NCBI GenBank assembly: GCA_003952965.2 | Contig: CM025855.1 | Span: forward strand, 12,246,483-12,310,482 | From: Morella rubra | Taxonomy: Eukaryota; Streptophyta; Magnoliopsida; Fagales; Myricaceae | DNA length: 64,000 nucleotides | Reading direction: 5' to 3' | In this document: positions 12,012 through 22,297 of the stretch, in pieces | Position numbering within the stretch: position 1 is the stretch's first letter | Layout: each line of letters opens with the position of its first letter | Made by a program: the position numbers and the translations under genes | Notes under the pieces: model-generated | Database searches by the model: none | What the model was told of the DNA's origin: nothing | The model's input: only the letters and a program-made list of their open reading frames with translations

Positions 12012-12990
12012 CATACTTTCCTAAGTCTCCTCCAAATTCTTTTTAATCCTATCAATAGACTCCTGAATATTGCCAAAGAAATGTTTGTTCCAGTTCTAAA
12101 ATGCACTCATGGTAGCTCTAATCTTGTGGAAAATTGAGCAAGCTAGATCACTCCCAAAATTTTATCCCCAAGCTTGAGCCACAATACCGAAACGACTTTG
12201 ATCCTGAGTGCAGACATATTGAAATTTGAATCCCTTCACCACCCAACCATTTTGACCAAAAAGACTAAGGATAATTGGTCTATGGTCTAAGTAAGCAATG
12301 CGGTAATGTTGTATTCTAGTATCCAAGAAACTCACTCTCCACGACAAATTGGCAATCCCCTGAACAATTATCTCCTAGATATTAGCTCTTCCCGATCTAC
12401 AATTTGACCAAGTAAATCTGCACATCGTGAAAACCAGATCCTTAAAGCCCTTTGAAAACGTGAACTGTGCCAATCCCATAGAGGAATTTGACCTTAGCAT
12501 TGTCCCCCCCCCCCCCCCCCCTCCCTTCCTCTCTTTATCGAAGGGTTGGATCGAGCTAAGGCCTTAGAGGCAGATTCTAGAACTCCATTTTTTGTCTCCA
12601 CAATATAGGACCATACACAAAAGAACACAAAAAAGCACCAAGGTCATGCCCCGATTTGATTAGGAAATGCAAAATATTTTGAGAATTAAATAATAAAAAA
12701 CAAAAAGATCCAGTCGCTAGCAAAAAGCTAAACCCCCCACTACAACCTACAGGAGGGATATCAATAACAAGAGAGAGATCTACTTTACACAAAATAGAAA
12801 CAACAGTTAACTCATCAATCTTAGTCTCAACAAGAAAGATACCCATAGGATCAAGGTCATTCACCCTATTCCTTAGGGCACTTGCAGTAGTTGACCTTGG
12901 TAGGCCGTGACAGTTCCAAGCCATAAGTTTCATGGTGCTGGGGGGGAAGAGGGGCATGTTAAGGCCCGCCACCACAATCGATTGTTTGTC
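12012..12990 (-). pseudogene. LINE ORF2: apurinic-type endonuclease domain
   Basis: The minus strand reads MKLMAWNCHGL (12930-12900), FLVETKID (12830), FSFLLATGS (12740) and FVYGP (12610). Then come ILSWRVSFLDTRIQHYRIAYLDHRPIIL-like residues (12360-12270, the SDH motif region appearing as LDHRPI) and NKHFFGNIQESIDR (12090-12050). This is the exonuclease-endonuclease-phosphatase fold that nicks target DNA in active LINEs. A C-homopolymer and several stops break it. It ends at the copia TSD. Confidence 0.8.
12504..12521. repeat. C18 homopolymer
   Basis: Eighteen consecutive C on the plus strand within the LINE endonuclease region. It is a likely slippage site, so the exact length is doubtful. 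Confidence 0.85.
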
Positions 12991-13279
12991 AACATCTTAA
13001 CCAACATTCCCTTCTTGGAATTGAGCTTAGCACTTTTGACTAAGCCTTTCTTCTTTGACCTCTTCGGAGTGATTTTCTTCCATTATTGCACTTTCTCTCT
13101 ACCTCTAACCCAGAGGAAAAAAAGAAAGGCAATGAGAGGTTCTTACAGAGACTCCTCTATTCAATTCTTCTTACTTATAGAGTCACTTTTTGGAGGCCAA
13201 ATTAACAGGCCACCCTCGCTTTGTCTGACTTAATAGTTCTCCATCTGCGGTTTCGAAGTTGGGCTCAGAGGCCATAAAT

Positions 13280-13683
13280 TGATAGACCTCGAAGAATGAG
13301 GAAGGCTAATCCACGATATGCTGACTAGAAGTTGAGATATGGCTGCGCCATGTACTGGAGAAGTGGCGCAGCAGTTAATTAGTTGTGGACTTATGAGAGG
13401 CTTGTGGAGAAGATAATGGAGAAGTGGCAGAGCAGTTAAGGAGTCGTGGACTATGAGACTCAAGAATAGGAGGCAGAGTGTTAGTGGGACTTGTAGTGGG
13501 ATGTGTTAGTTATCTACTTTTATTCAATTATCTTTTTTTCGCATGTGTTTTATTTCTTTATATGTTTAGTGTTTGAACGGCTGGTATTTTTCATCAAGAA
13601 GTTTATTGAAGTGTTGGTTTTACTCCCACCCAAAGTGGAGAACATTTCGTTGTTTTCTTAAGTTGATACTCTGGGCCTATCAA
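13280..13683 (+). repeat. Gypsy 5' LTR
   Basis: It starts TGATAGACC and ends GGGCCTATCA. It is 404 bp and aligns along its whole length with the 3' LTR at about 97 percent by eye. Confidence 0.9.
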
Positions 13684-13684
13684 T

Positions 13685-13698
13685 GGTATCAAAGCTCA
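13685..13698 (+). promoter_or_regulatory. Gypsy primer-binding site
   Basis: TGGTATCAAAGCTC lies one base inside the 5' LTR. It matches the initiator Met-tRNA type primer site (TGGTATCAGAGC) with one mismatch. Confidence 0.8.
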
Positions 13699-13719
13699 GA
13701 TCAGCATACAAGGAAATAA

Positions 13720-14640
13720 TGGGTACTAATAAGGAGCAAATTGAGAGGTTAGAAGGTGACATGGTGGAGGTCAAAGAAGGAATCCGTAGGTTGGAGGTGG
13801 GAGCTACAATTGCTCGCTAGCGCAACCAACGCATGGAGGAATCATTGCAAGACATCACTCAATTGCTAATGCAACTTCGGCCTGGTTCTGGTGGAGGTTC
13901 TTACTTCAAGAAGGCAAGTTCATCAAAGGCTCCTTGCACAAGCGAGTCTGACTCTTCTAGTGCTAGCCTTGGACCAATTAAGATGATATTTTCAAAATTT
14001 TCTAGAGAAGACCCGATAGAATGGGTCAATCGTGCCCAACAATTTTTTAATTGTTTTGGTACTCCCCCTTGGCGTATCGCTTGCTTCTTTTCATCTTGAA
14101 GGAGAGGCCAATCAATGGCTTCAATGGCTGCAACGTCACCATCCACTAGATGCCACAAAATTATTGTGGGAAGAGTTTGAAGAAGAATTATGGGTTCGTT
14201 TTGGCCCCACCGAATATGAAGACTTCGACGAGGCATTATCTCGAGTGCGGCAATCTGGAACTTTAAGGGAATATCAAAAGGAATTTGAGCGTTTATCTAA
14301 CCGAGTTCAAGGGTGGACCACGAAGGCCTTGATCGAAACCTTCCTTGGAGGTTTAAAGGAGGAGATAGCTGACAAGGTCAGAATGTTTAGACCTCGGACT
14401 CTCAAAGAGACAATTGGGATGGCAAAGATGTGGGACGAGCAGCTAAGCAAGCAACGACGCTACAACAGGCCACTACCATCACCACAGAATACCACTACCA
14501 CAGCGCCTCTACACACCAACCCCACCGACAGGATTTCGGAGACTATCTTGGGATGAGATGCAGCTTCGTAGAGAGAAAGGTCTTTGCTTCAACTGCAATG
14601 ACAAATTCACTCCTGGCCATCGCTGCAAACCATCTCAATC
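13720..14640 (+). pseudogene. Gypsy gag
   Basis: The ATG at 13720 opens a coiled-coil N-terminus (MGTNKEQIERLE), broken by TAG at 13818. Next come PIKMIFSKFSREDPIEWVNRAQQFF, a frameshift near 14060, then SFHLEGEANQWLQWLQ, a retrotransposon gag domain through TFLGGLKEEI, and the zinc knuckle CFNCNDKFTPGHRC (14585-14625). The knuckle and the downstream protease are in a frame separated by another stop at 14555. Confidence 0.85.
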
Positions 14641-16620
14641 TTTTGTGATAGAAGAGATTGTTGAGGAAGGAGTCACGGACGCGCATCCTGAAGAAAAAAT
14701 ATCTGATCCGGTGGTTACAATTTCGGATGACGAACCTGAAATTTCGTTGCATGCTTTGACGGGCTATTCATCACCACAAACCATGCGTGTAAGAGCATCA
14801 ATCCGCACATTTTCTGTTGCTATTCTCATTGATAGCGGTTCCTCTCACAATTTTATTAGTGAGAAATTGGTCAAGAAGCTTCAACTGCAACAGACACCAG
14901 TAACAACATTCCGCGTGAAAATTGCTAACAGCGAGTTGCTGAATTGCAAGAAGAAATTTAATGCAGTGCCAGTGGAAATTCAAGGTATTAATTTTTCTCT
15001 TACTTTGTATGCTTTACCGTTGATCGGATTGGATATTGTTTTGGGTGTGGAATGGCTGCGACAACTTGGTCCTGTGATATGCAATTGGAAGACTTTGACC
15101 ATGGAATTTTCATGGGAAGGCTCCAACCACAAAATAAGTGGAGAGCGACCTAGGAGTGCTCAAGAGACTAATTTGAGGATCTTGACACGTGAAATACTAC
15201 AAGGGGGAGAACTTTTTGCCTTTTGTTTCACAGCTGCCCAAGATGCTACACAATCCAATTATCCAAAGAAGCTTCAAGAACTGTTGCATGACTACACAAA
15301 GATCTTTGCAGAGCCCAAACAACTACCACCTCAACGTGATTTTGATCACCATATTCCCTTAAAGGAGGGTGTGGGGGCAATCAATGTAAGGCCTTACAGA
15401 TATGCCTATTTCCAAAAAAATGAAATTGAAAGACAAGTTGAGAAGATGTTGACTGCTGGTATCATTCGTCCTAGTACTAGTCCATTTTCATCTCCCGTTC
15501 TCTTGGTTAAAAAGAAAGACGGGACATGGAGGTTTTGCACGGACTATCGTGCTCTCAATGAAGTCACCATAAAGGATCGTTTTCCCATTCCAATAGTAGA
15601 CGAAATGCTAGGACGAGTTGTATGGGGCGAAGTATTTTTCTAAGCTGGATTTGCGGCTGGATATCATCAAATTCGCTTCACTCTGAGGATATTCATAAAA
15701 CGGCCTTTCGTACCCATAATGGGCATTACAGTACTTGGTCATGCCTTTTGGCCTTTGCAACGCCCCTTCCACTTTCCAGGCAACCATGAATGCAATTTTC
15801 AGGCCATATTTACGCCGCTTCATCTTTGTCCTTTTTGACACATATTGGTGTTTAGCCATTCGTGGGAGGCTCACTTGGATCATTTGCGACAGACATTTCA
15901 GATTTTAATGCAGCAGCAATTTTTTGTGAAGCTTAGTAAATGTGTATTCGGTAAAAATTCGCTTGGAGTATTTGGGTCACATCGTGACTTCTGAAGGTGT
16001 GAAAGTGGATTCAGCAAAGGTACATGCCATGTTGGCATGGCCTAAGCCCCACACTACTACCAATTGCGAGGATTTCTTGGACTTACGGGATACTACCGTA
16101 AGTTTGTTAGAAATTACAACTCCATTGCTGCTCCACTTACAAGTTTTTGCGAAAAGAACAATTCTTGTGGGGGCCGGATGCAGACAAGGCCTTCAATTCT
16201 CTCAAAATAGCAATGACTCATACTCCTGTACTAGCTATGCCGAATTTTGCTGATACATTCGTAATAGAAGCAGATGCATCTGGGAATGGAATTGGTGTCG
16301 TGCTTTCACAACAAGGCAAGCCTGTGGCATTCATGAGTCGAACTTTGGGTCCTGCAAAGAAGACTTGGTCGGTGTACGCAAAAGAAATGCTTGCGATCAT
16401 TGAAGCTATCCGAGTATGGCGTCAATATCTCTTGGGGCAAAAATTTCAGATTGTGACTGATCAAAGAAGTCTCAAGTTCTTGTTAAGAGCAACGTGTAGG
16501 AACTCCAGAACAACAAAAATGGATTTCAAAGTTATTGGGGTACGACTATGAATTGCTTTACCAACCGGGCAAGGAGAACAATGCAGCAGATGCCTTGTCT
16601 AGGCAAGGTCAATCCCCTCA
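14558..16620 (+). pseudogene. Gypsy protease, reverse transcriptase and RNase H
   Basis: The protease active site DSGSSHNFI is at 14830-14858. RT opens with FDHHIPLKEG and VLLVKKKDGTWRFCTDYRALN (15500-15560). It then suffers frameshifts at 15630 and around 15800-15850. At about 15830-15850 the catalytic FDD region has lost one base, so the second Asp is out of frame. RNase H residues IEADASGNGIGVVLSQ (16265-16310) and KEMLAIIEAIRVWRQYLLG follow, then NNAADALSRQ (16575). The order is standard for gypsy pol. Multiple frame changes mean no active product. Confidence 0.88.
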
Positions 16621-16763
16621 GTTGGTAGCAATTTCCCAACCAACGTTGCACATATGGGAGGAATTACGCGCTGCAAATCAGGAAGACCCATACTTGCTGC
16701 ATAAACAAGACCAAATCCAACACAATCCAGACAAAACTCTGCATTATACAATCCAAGTATGGT

Positions 16764-17888
16764 TTGGTGTTCTACAAAGGTCGTGCGGTCATCAGCCCAA
16801 CCTCTCCCTTAAAAGAGATTCTCCTCCACGAATTTCATAGTACTAAGACTACTGGGCATTCCGGAGTCCTTCGCACTTATCGCCATCTCAATCAGAATTT
16901 TTATTGGGAAGCTATGAAGCAAGATGTCCAGCGCTTTGTTTCCTCTGTGACATTTGCCAACGCAACAAATATGACGCGCGATCTCCCGCCGGCCTCCTAC
17001 AACCACTACCAACCCCCGACAGAATTTGGGAGGATATCTCTCTTGATTTTGTTGAAGGATTGCCAAAATCTAATGGAAAGGATGTTGTGCTAGTGGTGGT
17101 TGATCGCCTCTCCAAATATGTGCATTTTATGGCCTTGGCTCATCCATTTACAGCAAAGAAGGTCGCTGAAATTTTTATCGATCAGGTAGTGCGCTTACAT
17201 GGAATGCCACGGACCCTTCTTAGTGATCGAGATTCTCTGTTCTTGAGCAATTTTTGGCGTGAGTTTTGGAAATTGCAAGGATCTACTTTGCAAATGAGCT
17301 CCTCGTACCACCCCCAAACTGATGGCCAAACGGAGGTGGTAAATCGATGTTTGGAGCAGTACTTACGTTGCCTTTCCTTTCAACATCCGAAACTATGGTG
17401 TGATCATTTGCCATGGGCTGAATACTGGTACAATACCAGTTTCCAGCAAGCTATCCGCATGACACCTTTCGAGGCTGTGTATGGAAGACCTCCCCCAACT
17501 TTACAAAGGTACATAACAGGTTCTACTCCGCTTCATGATATTGACTGTGATTTATACAATAGAGATGAGTTACTCAAACAGCTCGAAGGGTAATTTGGCT
17601 GATGCGAAAGTCCGTATGAAGCAAGCTGCAGATGTTCACCGTCGCGATGAAGCATTTTGTCCCAGTGACTGGGTTTATTTGAAGCTCTAGCCGTATCGTC
17701 AACACTCTATTTATCGTCGGGCTCATCAAAAGCTTGCATGTCGTTACTATGGACCATATCAAGTGCTGGCTCGGGTGGGGCAAGTTGCCTACAAATTAAA
17801 GCTTCCCTCAGACTCCAAGATACATGATGTTTTCCATGTTTCCAATTTAAAGCGCAAGGTGGGTGCAACAATTTGTCCAAATGTCCAT
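16764..17888 (+). pseudogene. Gypsy integrase
   Basis: The zinc-binding H-H part is in HEFHSTKTTGHSGVLRTYRHL (16830-16890). After a frameshift the C-C part is CDICQRNKY (16945-16970). The catalytic core runs WEDISLDFVEGLPKS, VDRLSKYVHF, LLSDRDSLFLSNFW and YHPQTDGQTEVVNRCLE (17030-17360), with the D, D and E residues present. At 17591 the frame changes, a TAG at 17687 replaces a likely Gln after WVYLKL, and YGPYQVLARVGQVAYKL and VFHVSNLKRK follow to the solo-LTR insertion. Confidence 0.88.
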
Positions 17889-19356
17889 TGAAAGTCTAAT
17901 AACAACCAAGAGGGGGGTGAATTGGGTTTATCAAAAACTTAGTCTTTTTTCAATAAAAACCCAGATCTGAAAATAGCCCTTTTTAACAATTAATAATGCA
18001 GATCTAAATGTGTATAATGCTAAGCAAAATATATGCAATAATGATAAAGCATAAAGCATAAATCTCCACAAGTATAAATATGTACTGAAACGTAAGAGTG
18101 ATAGAGTTAGAGAGATGACACCGTATTTTTAGGTGGTTCGGCCAACACTTGCCTACGTCCACCCCCAAGGCTATTGACTTCCTTGGGCTTCCTTCACTAT
18201 TCTCCAAATAGCAAATACACCTTAGCTTCCGGGGTGCTAAGGAACCTTTACAAAGCGTTTTTCGAGCTCACGCTTCAACTCTCTCACAAATCCCAAAACC
18301 CAAGGGATTTCTTCTACTCTCACAAGTAGGACAAGTGTTTTCCCAAACTAAATGTTTTACAATAGATGGGTACAATAAAGAATGGCTCACAAAGCCGAAT
18401 CAGAGTGGAAAGCTCACAACGTGTGGAATGGCTCTCTAAGCCAAATCAGCAAGTGAAAAGCTCAATAAAGTGCAAGAAGACAAGATTCTTGAATGAGACC
18501 TAAAGTTTGGCAAGTAGGAGCTCAAGCTTTCTTGGTAGGTGCGGCTTCCCTCTTCTTCAAAGTCTCTCTCTAGAAGTTAGGGCACAATTGATTGCAAGTG
18601 TGTTGTCTTCTTCTTCAAGAAACTTCTCTCTCTTTGGAGCTAGATCGTCAAGGATAAGCACGAGACGAAGATTTAACAATAGGAGCTTTGATCTTGGCTG
18701 GGTACTTTGGAATGCTTTCACAAACTATCGGAGGATAGCATGTGATCTCACATGATGCAAGTCTTGCGAGGTAATCTCTCAAGTGAAAAAGTCTTTAATG
18801 TGCGACTTCTTGTGTTTTGGGCAAGTTGGAGCATTTCTTGGTAGGTTGTTTGACTTTAACTTTCAAGTTGTTGTTCAAGTTTTTGAAATATTTCTAAGCA
18901 GAGATAATGTCACATTGAAACAAGTGAAAATTTGAACACATTAAAAAAAACTGCTCTTCAAACATGCTTAGTGTAATGTGTCGACACTTATCTTCAATGT
19001 GTCGACACATTGAACACTTAGTCTGAAAATGCTGTCGACACCAAGAATTTTGCATTCTGGAGTAAGTGCAATGTGTCGACACATATAACTGATGGAGAGA
19101 AAAATCAGCAACTTAAAAGTGTCCAATCCATTCCAACACTTCTTTAAAACCTACAATATGAAAAATTGATCTTATCAACTTATGTAATGGTGTTCAAGTA
19201 CACTTAGAAATATTTTAGAGAGATAACGTCAATATTTGAAATAAATCCTTTAGAAAAGAGGATTGACAATGTAAAATCTAAAATCCTTCAAAACTTAGAA
19301 TTTTTTTATCATCAAAATCAATTATGGATTGTTTGCAAAACAACCTTGGGCTAACA
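17889..19356 (+). mobile_element. Solo LTR, copy A of a GTCGAC-palindrome LTR family
   Basis: The 1468-bp insert starts TGAAAGTC and ends GGGCTAACA (TG...CA), flanked by TCCAT at 17884-17888 and 19357-19361. Removing it rejoins the gypsy polyprotein as CPNVHILPVADDG. Landmarks shared with copies at 24975, 26137 and 63180 are AAGAGGGGGGTGAATTGGG near the start, AGGTGGTTCGGC, TTGCCTACGTCCACC, TAGCTTCCGGG, then palindromes centred on GTCGAC, then a TTGGGCTAACA end. It has no coding capacity. Which autonomous element it comes from is unknown. Confidence 0.85.
18978..19082. repeat. Four GTCGAC-centred palindromes in copy A
   Basis: GTGTCGACAC occurs at 18978-18987, 18999-19008 and 19073-19082, with a shortened CTGTCGACAC at about 19032-19041. 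Flanks often extend the palindrome to TGTGTCGACACA. Spacing is irregular (21 to 41 bases). Confidence 0.9.
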
Positions 19357-19628
19357 TCCATATTCTTCCAGTTGCAGATGACGGTGAATTGGTTATTATG
19401 CCCAATTCCATTCTTGAATATCGATGGATAAAAAATGGTTCTAAAATTGTTCTGCAAGCTTTAGTTAAGTGGCAGCAATTACCAATAGAAAAGGCCACTT
19501 GGGAATCCATTGATTTTTTGCGTCAACAATTCTCAAACCTGAACCTTGAGGACAAGGTTCCCCGCGAAGTAGAGAGGAATGATAGACCCCGAAGAATGAA
19601 GAAGGCTAATCCACGATATGCTAACTAG
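19329..19628 (+). pseudogene. Gypsy chromodomain and polyprotein C-terminus
   Basis: After the solo LTR the frame continues ILPVADDGELVIMPNSILEYRW, then LVKWQQLPIEKATWE, the aromatic and acidic core of a chromodomain, which in chromoviruses guides integration to marked chromatin. It ends in basic RPRRMKKANPRYAN and a stop inside the 3' LTR. This segment itself is open. Confidence 0.85.
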
Positions 19629-19979
19629 AAGTTGAGATATGGCTGTGCCATGTACTGGAGAAGTGGCGCAGTAGTTAATTAGTTGTGGACTTATGAGAGG
19701 CTTGTGGAGAAGATAGTGGAGAAGTGGCAGAGCAGTTAAGGAGTCGGACTATGAGACTCAAGAATAGGAGGCAAAGTGTTAGTGGGACTTGTAGTGGGAT
19801 GTGTTAGTTATCTACTTTTATTCAATTATCTTTTTTTCGCATGTGTTTTATTTCTTTATATGTTTAGTGTTTGAACGGCTGGTATTTTTATCAAGAAGTT
19901 TATTGAAATGTTGGTTTTACTCCCGCCCAAAGTGGAGAACATTTCGTCATTTTCTTAAGTTGATTCTCTGGGCCTATCA
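19580..19979 (+). repeat. Gypsy 3' LTR
   Basis: It starts TGATAGACC at 19580 after the purine-rich AGTAGAGAGGAA and ends CCTATCA, followed by the TSD TAAAT. It is 400 bp, four bases shorter than the 5' LTR through two small gaps. Confidence 0.9.
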
Positions 19980-19984
19980 TAAAT

Positions 19985-21193
19985 CCACATGATTCATCAG
20001 AAAAACTTCTCTGATAGGGGCATTCAAAGTTGGGTTCAAAGGCCCTAAGTCCACATGATTCATCAGGACATCGGCTGGGCTAGCCCAAGAATGACCTTGG
20101 CCTGAAAATGGTCCCTTCCCTTCTTAATGAGGTCCATTGGCTGCAGCAATTTTACCATGTAATCGTGAACGAGAGATTGCTCCCCGGATTCCGAGTGTGC
20201 TAGACTGGTAAAAATTATGTACCTTCCGAGATTTAGCTACCACCAGATGGCACCCCCTGAGCCTCCCGATGTTATGTCTGCCTGCGTTTTCCCGTTGCCC
20301 CTTGGGTGTTGCCGAAATAGTGCTTCAGAGTCTCCACGCAAGTGTTCGTGAACCACCCCAGTGCTTTGCCACCACCGGCCAGCTGTAGGAAACTTTGCTT
20401 GCTGCCTTTCCCATCCCACTACTCATAGAACCAGGTTCGAAGATATACACTTGTGAAGAGGGAACAACACCTTGCATATCTGTTGAAAACTCTTGCTGGG
20501 AGGGGCGTGGAGATTCGGCTTGGCAGAGGCGAATGCTATGGTCGAGCATTCCATAGCGAAAGCATAAATTCGACGGGCATTCATACTTCACCTAGACCCA
20601 CAAAGGCACCTCGCCCCGCCTGGGAATATAGAACCCAGGGTTGAGAGGAATGTCAATAGAGAATTTAACCTTCACACGTAAATACGGTTTATGTAAATTG
20701 ATAGCGTCCACCAACAACTTCTCTCCAATTTTACTGCCAATGAACAGCGTGTTATCCCATCAAAATCCCCCTAGTGGTAGGCCATGGATCTGTACCCCAG
20801 TATTCAACATGTTCCATAGGAATTTTCTCAATTAGTTCCTGGAGCCCATTCATTCAAGATCATAAACGACCCTTTAAAGTTCCATGGGGACATCTGTAGC
20901 ACCTTTTCTTTCTTTTCCTTAGAGGAAAACGTAAAGAGGTATCAATTGGGTCTCACCTCCTCAATCTTCAGCTCCTTCACAAAATGCCATCAAACATGAA
21001 TAATCGAGTGTAATATTTGCTTCTTGTAGAAATGTTGCGACACCAATCTGCTTAACGGGGGAGTTTCAGTGACCAAAGCTACCTTATCCTCGTTAAAACT
21101 GAGTTGATCAGCAATATCCTCCCATAATATATTTCTGGTCTTTTCAGTAATCCTATCTTGCTCCTGTTGAGGATGGGAAGAGCTAGCCTCCAT
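19985..21193 (-). pseudogene. LINE ORF1: DUF4283 domain and zinc knuckle
   Basis: The minus-strand ATG at 21193 begins MEASSSHPQQEQDR. After LSRLVSQHFYKKQ the frame breaks. Other frames give a WYLFTFSSKEKKEKVL block, PWNFKGSFMILNEW, VHGLPLGG and KFSIDIPLNPGFY, the order of a DUF4283 nucleic-acid-binding domain in plant LINE ORF1 proteins. A degenerate knuckle LCFRYGMLDHSIRLC (20560-20520) has Tyr where the second Cys is expected. The piece ends at the gypsy TSD and resumes at 13279. Confidence 0.78.
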
Positions 21194-21660
21194 GAAAGCA
21201 GAAGATTAAGAAAAAGAGAGAACTAGTTGGAAAATGTCACATATGAGGAGAAGAAAGAAACGATGGTGGATCTGGAGAGAAAAAGAGAGGGGAGAAGGAA
21301 AAGCAGTGGGAGAAGGGGAAACAAAGGTGAGAATACGACTCTTTAGGGTGGTGTATCGGTGGAGAAACGTATTGGGGGCATCAAGAAGAACACTACTGGA
21401 AAGGAAAAAAGAGAGTAACAACTCCGGGGCTCACGAGGAGCTGATGGCGTCAGTGTCAAGAAGAGATCTCTTAAATCCTTGAATTATTATCGTATAAATG
21501 TGTTCACTGAAGCTCAAATTGTAGTCTCCTTTGGATTCCACTTCGACATGTTCAAATAATGTTATGATTTACCCAAGTATGCATTTCAAAAAAATATATA
21601 ATCTCCTATAAAACCTTGATAATAACAATCCCTGTATCCTAGAAAACAAAAGGCTTTTAA
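21194..21660. other. LINE leader and unassigned sequence
   Basis: On the minus strand this is a CT-rich leader upstream of the LINE ORF1 ATG, passing without a visible boundary into AT-rich sequence. The plus-strand open frame at 21234-21482 is Arg/Lys/Glu-rich because it reads the purine-rich complement and is not credible as a gene. Confidence 0.5.
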
Positions 21661-21664
21661 TATC

Positions 21665-21960
21665 TTCATTAGTCCTTGCGGTATGACCCATTCCAAAACT
21701 AGTTCCTTCGAAATTTTTAATCCTAAACTAGTCCCTGAGATATTAAGTAATTCCTGTTACGGTATTTTCGTCCACTCCAAATCTCATTTAGATGGAAAAT
21801 TTCTGTGACAAACATATGACATTTAAGCACCATTTGGAGACCAACACGTGTCCCAACCGCCACTGACCTCCACGTCAGACCACCACCTGGCACAATCATT
21901 TTAAAATAAATCCACGTCATCTCCGACGTACTTTTTTAATAGTCTTCGACGTCTCTTTTA
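21665..21960. repeat. MULE-type terminal sequence (single arm)
   Basis: Phrases such as TTAGTCCTTGCGGTATGACC, AACTAGTCCCTGAGATATTA and CACGTGTCCCAACCG resemble the drift of long MULE ends seen elsewhere in the window. No inverted partner was found, so this may be one end of a broken element holding the gene fragment that follows. Confidence 0.4.
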
Positions 21961-22083
21961 AACCAAACATCAGGCCTTCCTTGTGGTCAGCAAACACTAT
22001 GACTATGAGCCCTAAGCGCTTGAGGAAAATTTTTGATTTGGGAGGAATTTATTTCAACTACCCAACAATTGGATGGTTCTCAG

Positions 22084-22297
22084 ATGGCTTCAAGCTTTTC
22101 AGCATCTTCATCCCCTCCCACCCAAAACCTTTACACCACCATCTTTCTCTCACAAAACTAGCCACAACCTCTCAACAGACAAAATGGCTTCACTTTCTCT
22201 ACCTTAATTATCCCTCATTCAACCATAAACAACCCCCACCTATATCCCAACGTTCCATTAATGAAAGATAACTTGCCAGAGCTCTCTAATCTGGTAG
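22084..22297 (+). pseudogene. Transit-peptide-like gene fragment, continued at 23790-23815 after the CACTA insertion
   Basis: The ATG at 22084 gives MASSFSASSSPPTQNLYT, rich in Ser/Thr/Pro/Ala with few acids, like a chloroplast transit peptide. A TAG follows after SQN, and the frame stays open on the other side to DNLPELSNLV at the insertion. Across the CACTA element (one copy of its 3-bp target removed) it reads on as GDVVLHLD before a stop. It lies next to a MULE-type terminus, so a captured fragment is plausible. The parent gene was not recognised. Confidence 0.4.

Larger units (their letters stand above)
13280..19979 (+). mobile_element. Ty3/gypsy chromovirus inserted in the LINE
   Basis: The element is 6.7 kb with TG...CA LTRs (13280-13683 and 19580-19979) and the perfect TSD TAAAT (13275-13279, 19980-19984). 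Inside are a primer-binding site, gag with a zinc knuckle, protease, RT, RNase H, integrase and a C-terminal chromodomain. The last residues of the polyprotein run into the 3' LTR. Short LTRs plus a chromodomain fit a Reina-like chromovirus, but the clade is a guess. A separate solo LTR (17889-19356) splits integrase from chromodomain. About a dozen substitutions, nearly all transitions, separate the two LTRs by eye, so the insertion is young relative to the LINE. Confidence 0.9.
2560..21200 (-). mobile_element. Degenerate L1-type LINE, broken into pieces by nested LTR insertions
   Basis: Read right to left, the pieces are ORF1 (21193-19985), the end of ORF1 plus endonuclease (13279-12012), the start of RT (6373-5728), and RT through the C-terminal region (4320 to about 2560). 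Removing the insertions at 4326-5722, 6379-12006 and 13280-19979, with one copy of each TSD, rejoins the protein at every junction. For example, ESMPI and AENLWHQK flank the copia insertion. The remaining LINE is about 4.9 kb. Many stops and frameshifts show it is dead. The 3' end is uncertain: homology fades near 2560 and no poly(A) tail was found. Confidence 0.8.

Noticed and set aside
18507..18755. 82-residue plus-strand open frame
   Set aside because: It lies wholly inside solo LTR copy A, has no recognisable domain, and is not kept in copies B or C.
18978..19082. Palindrome array as a possible CRISPR-like repeat
   Set aside because: Repeats are 10 bases, irregularly spaced, inside a solo LTR, in plant DNA with no cas genes.
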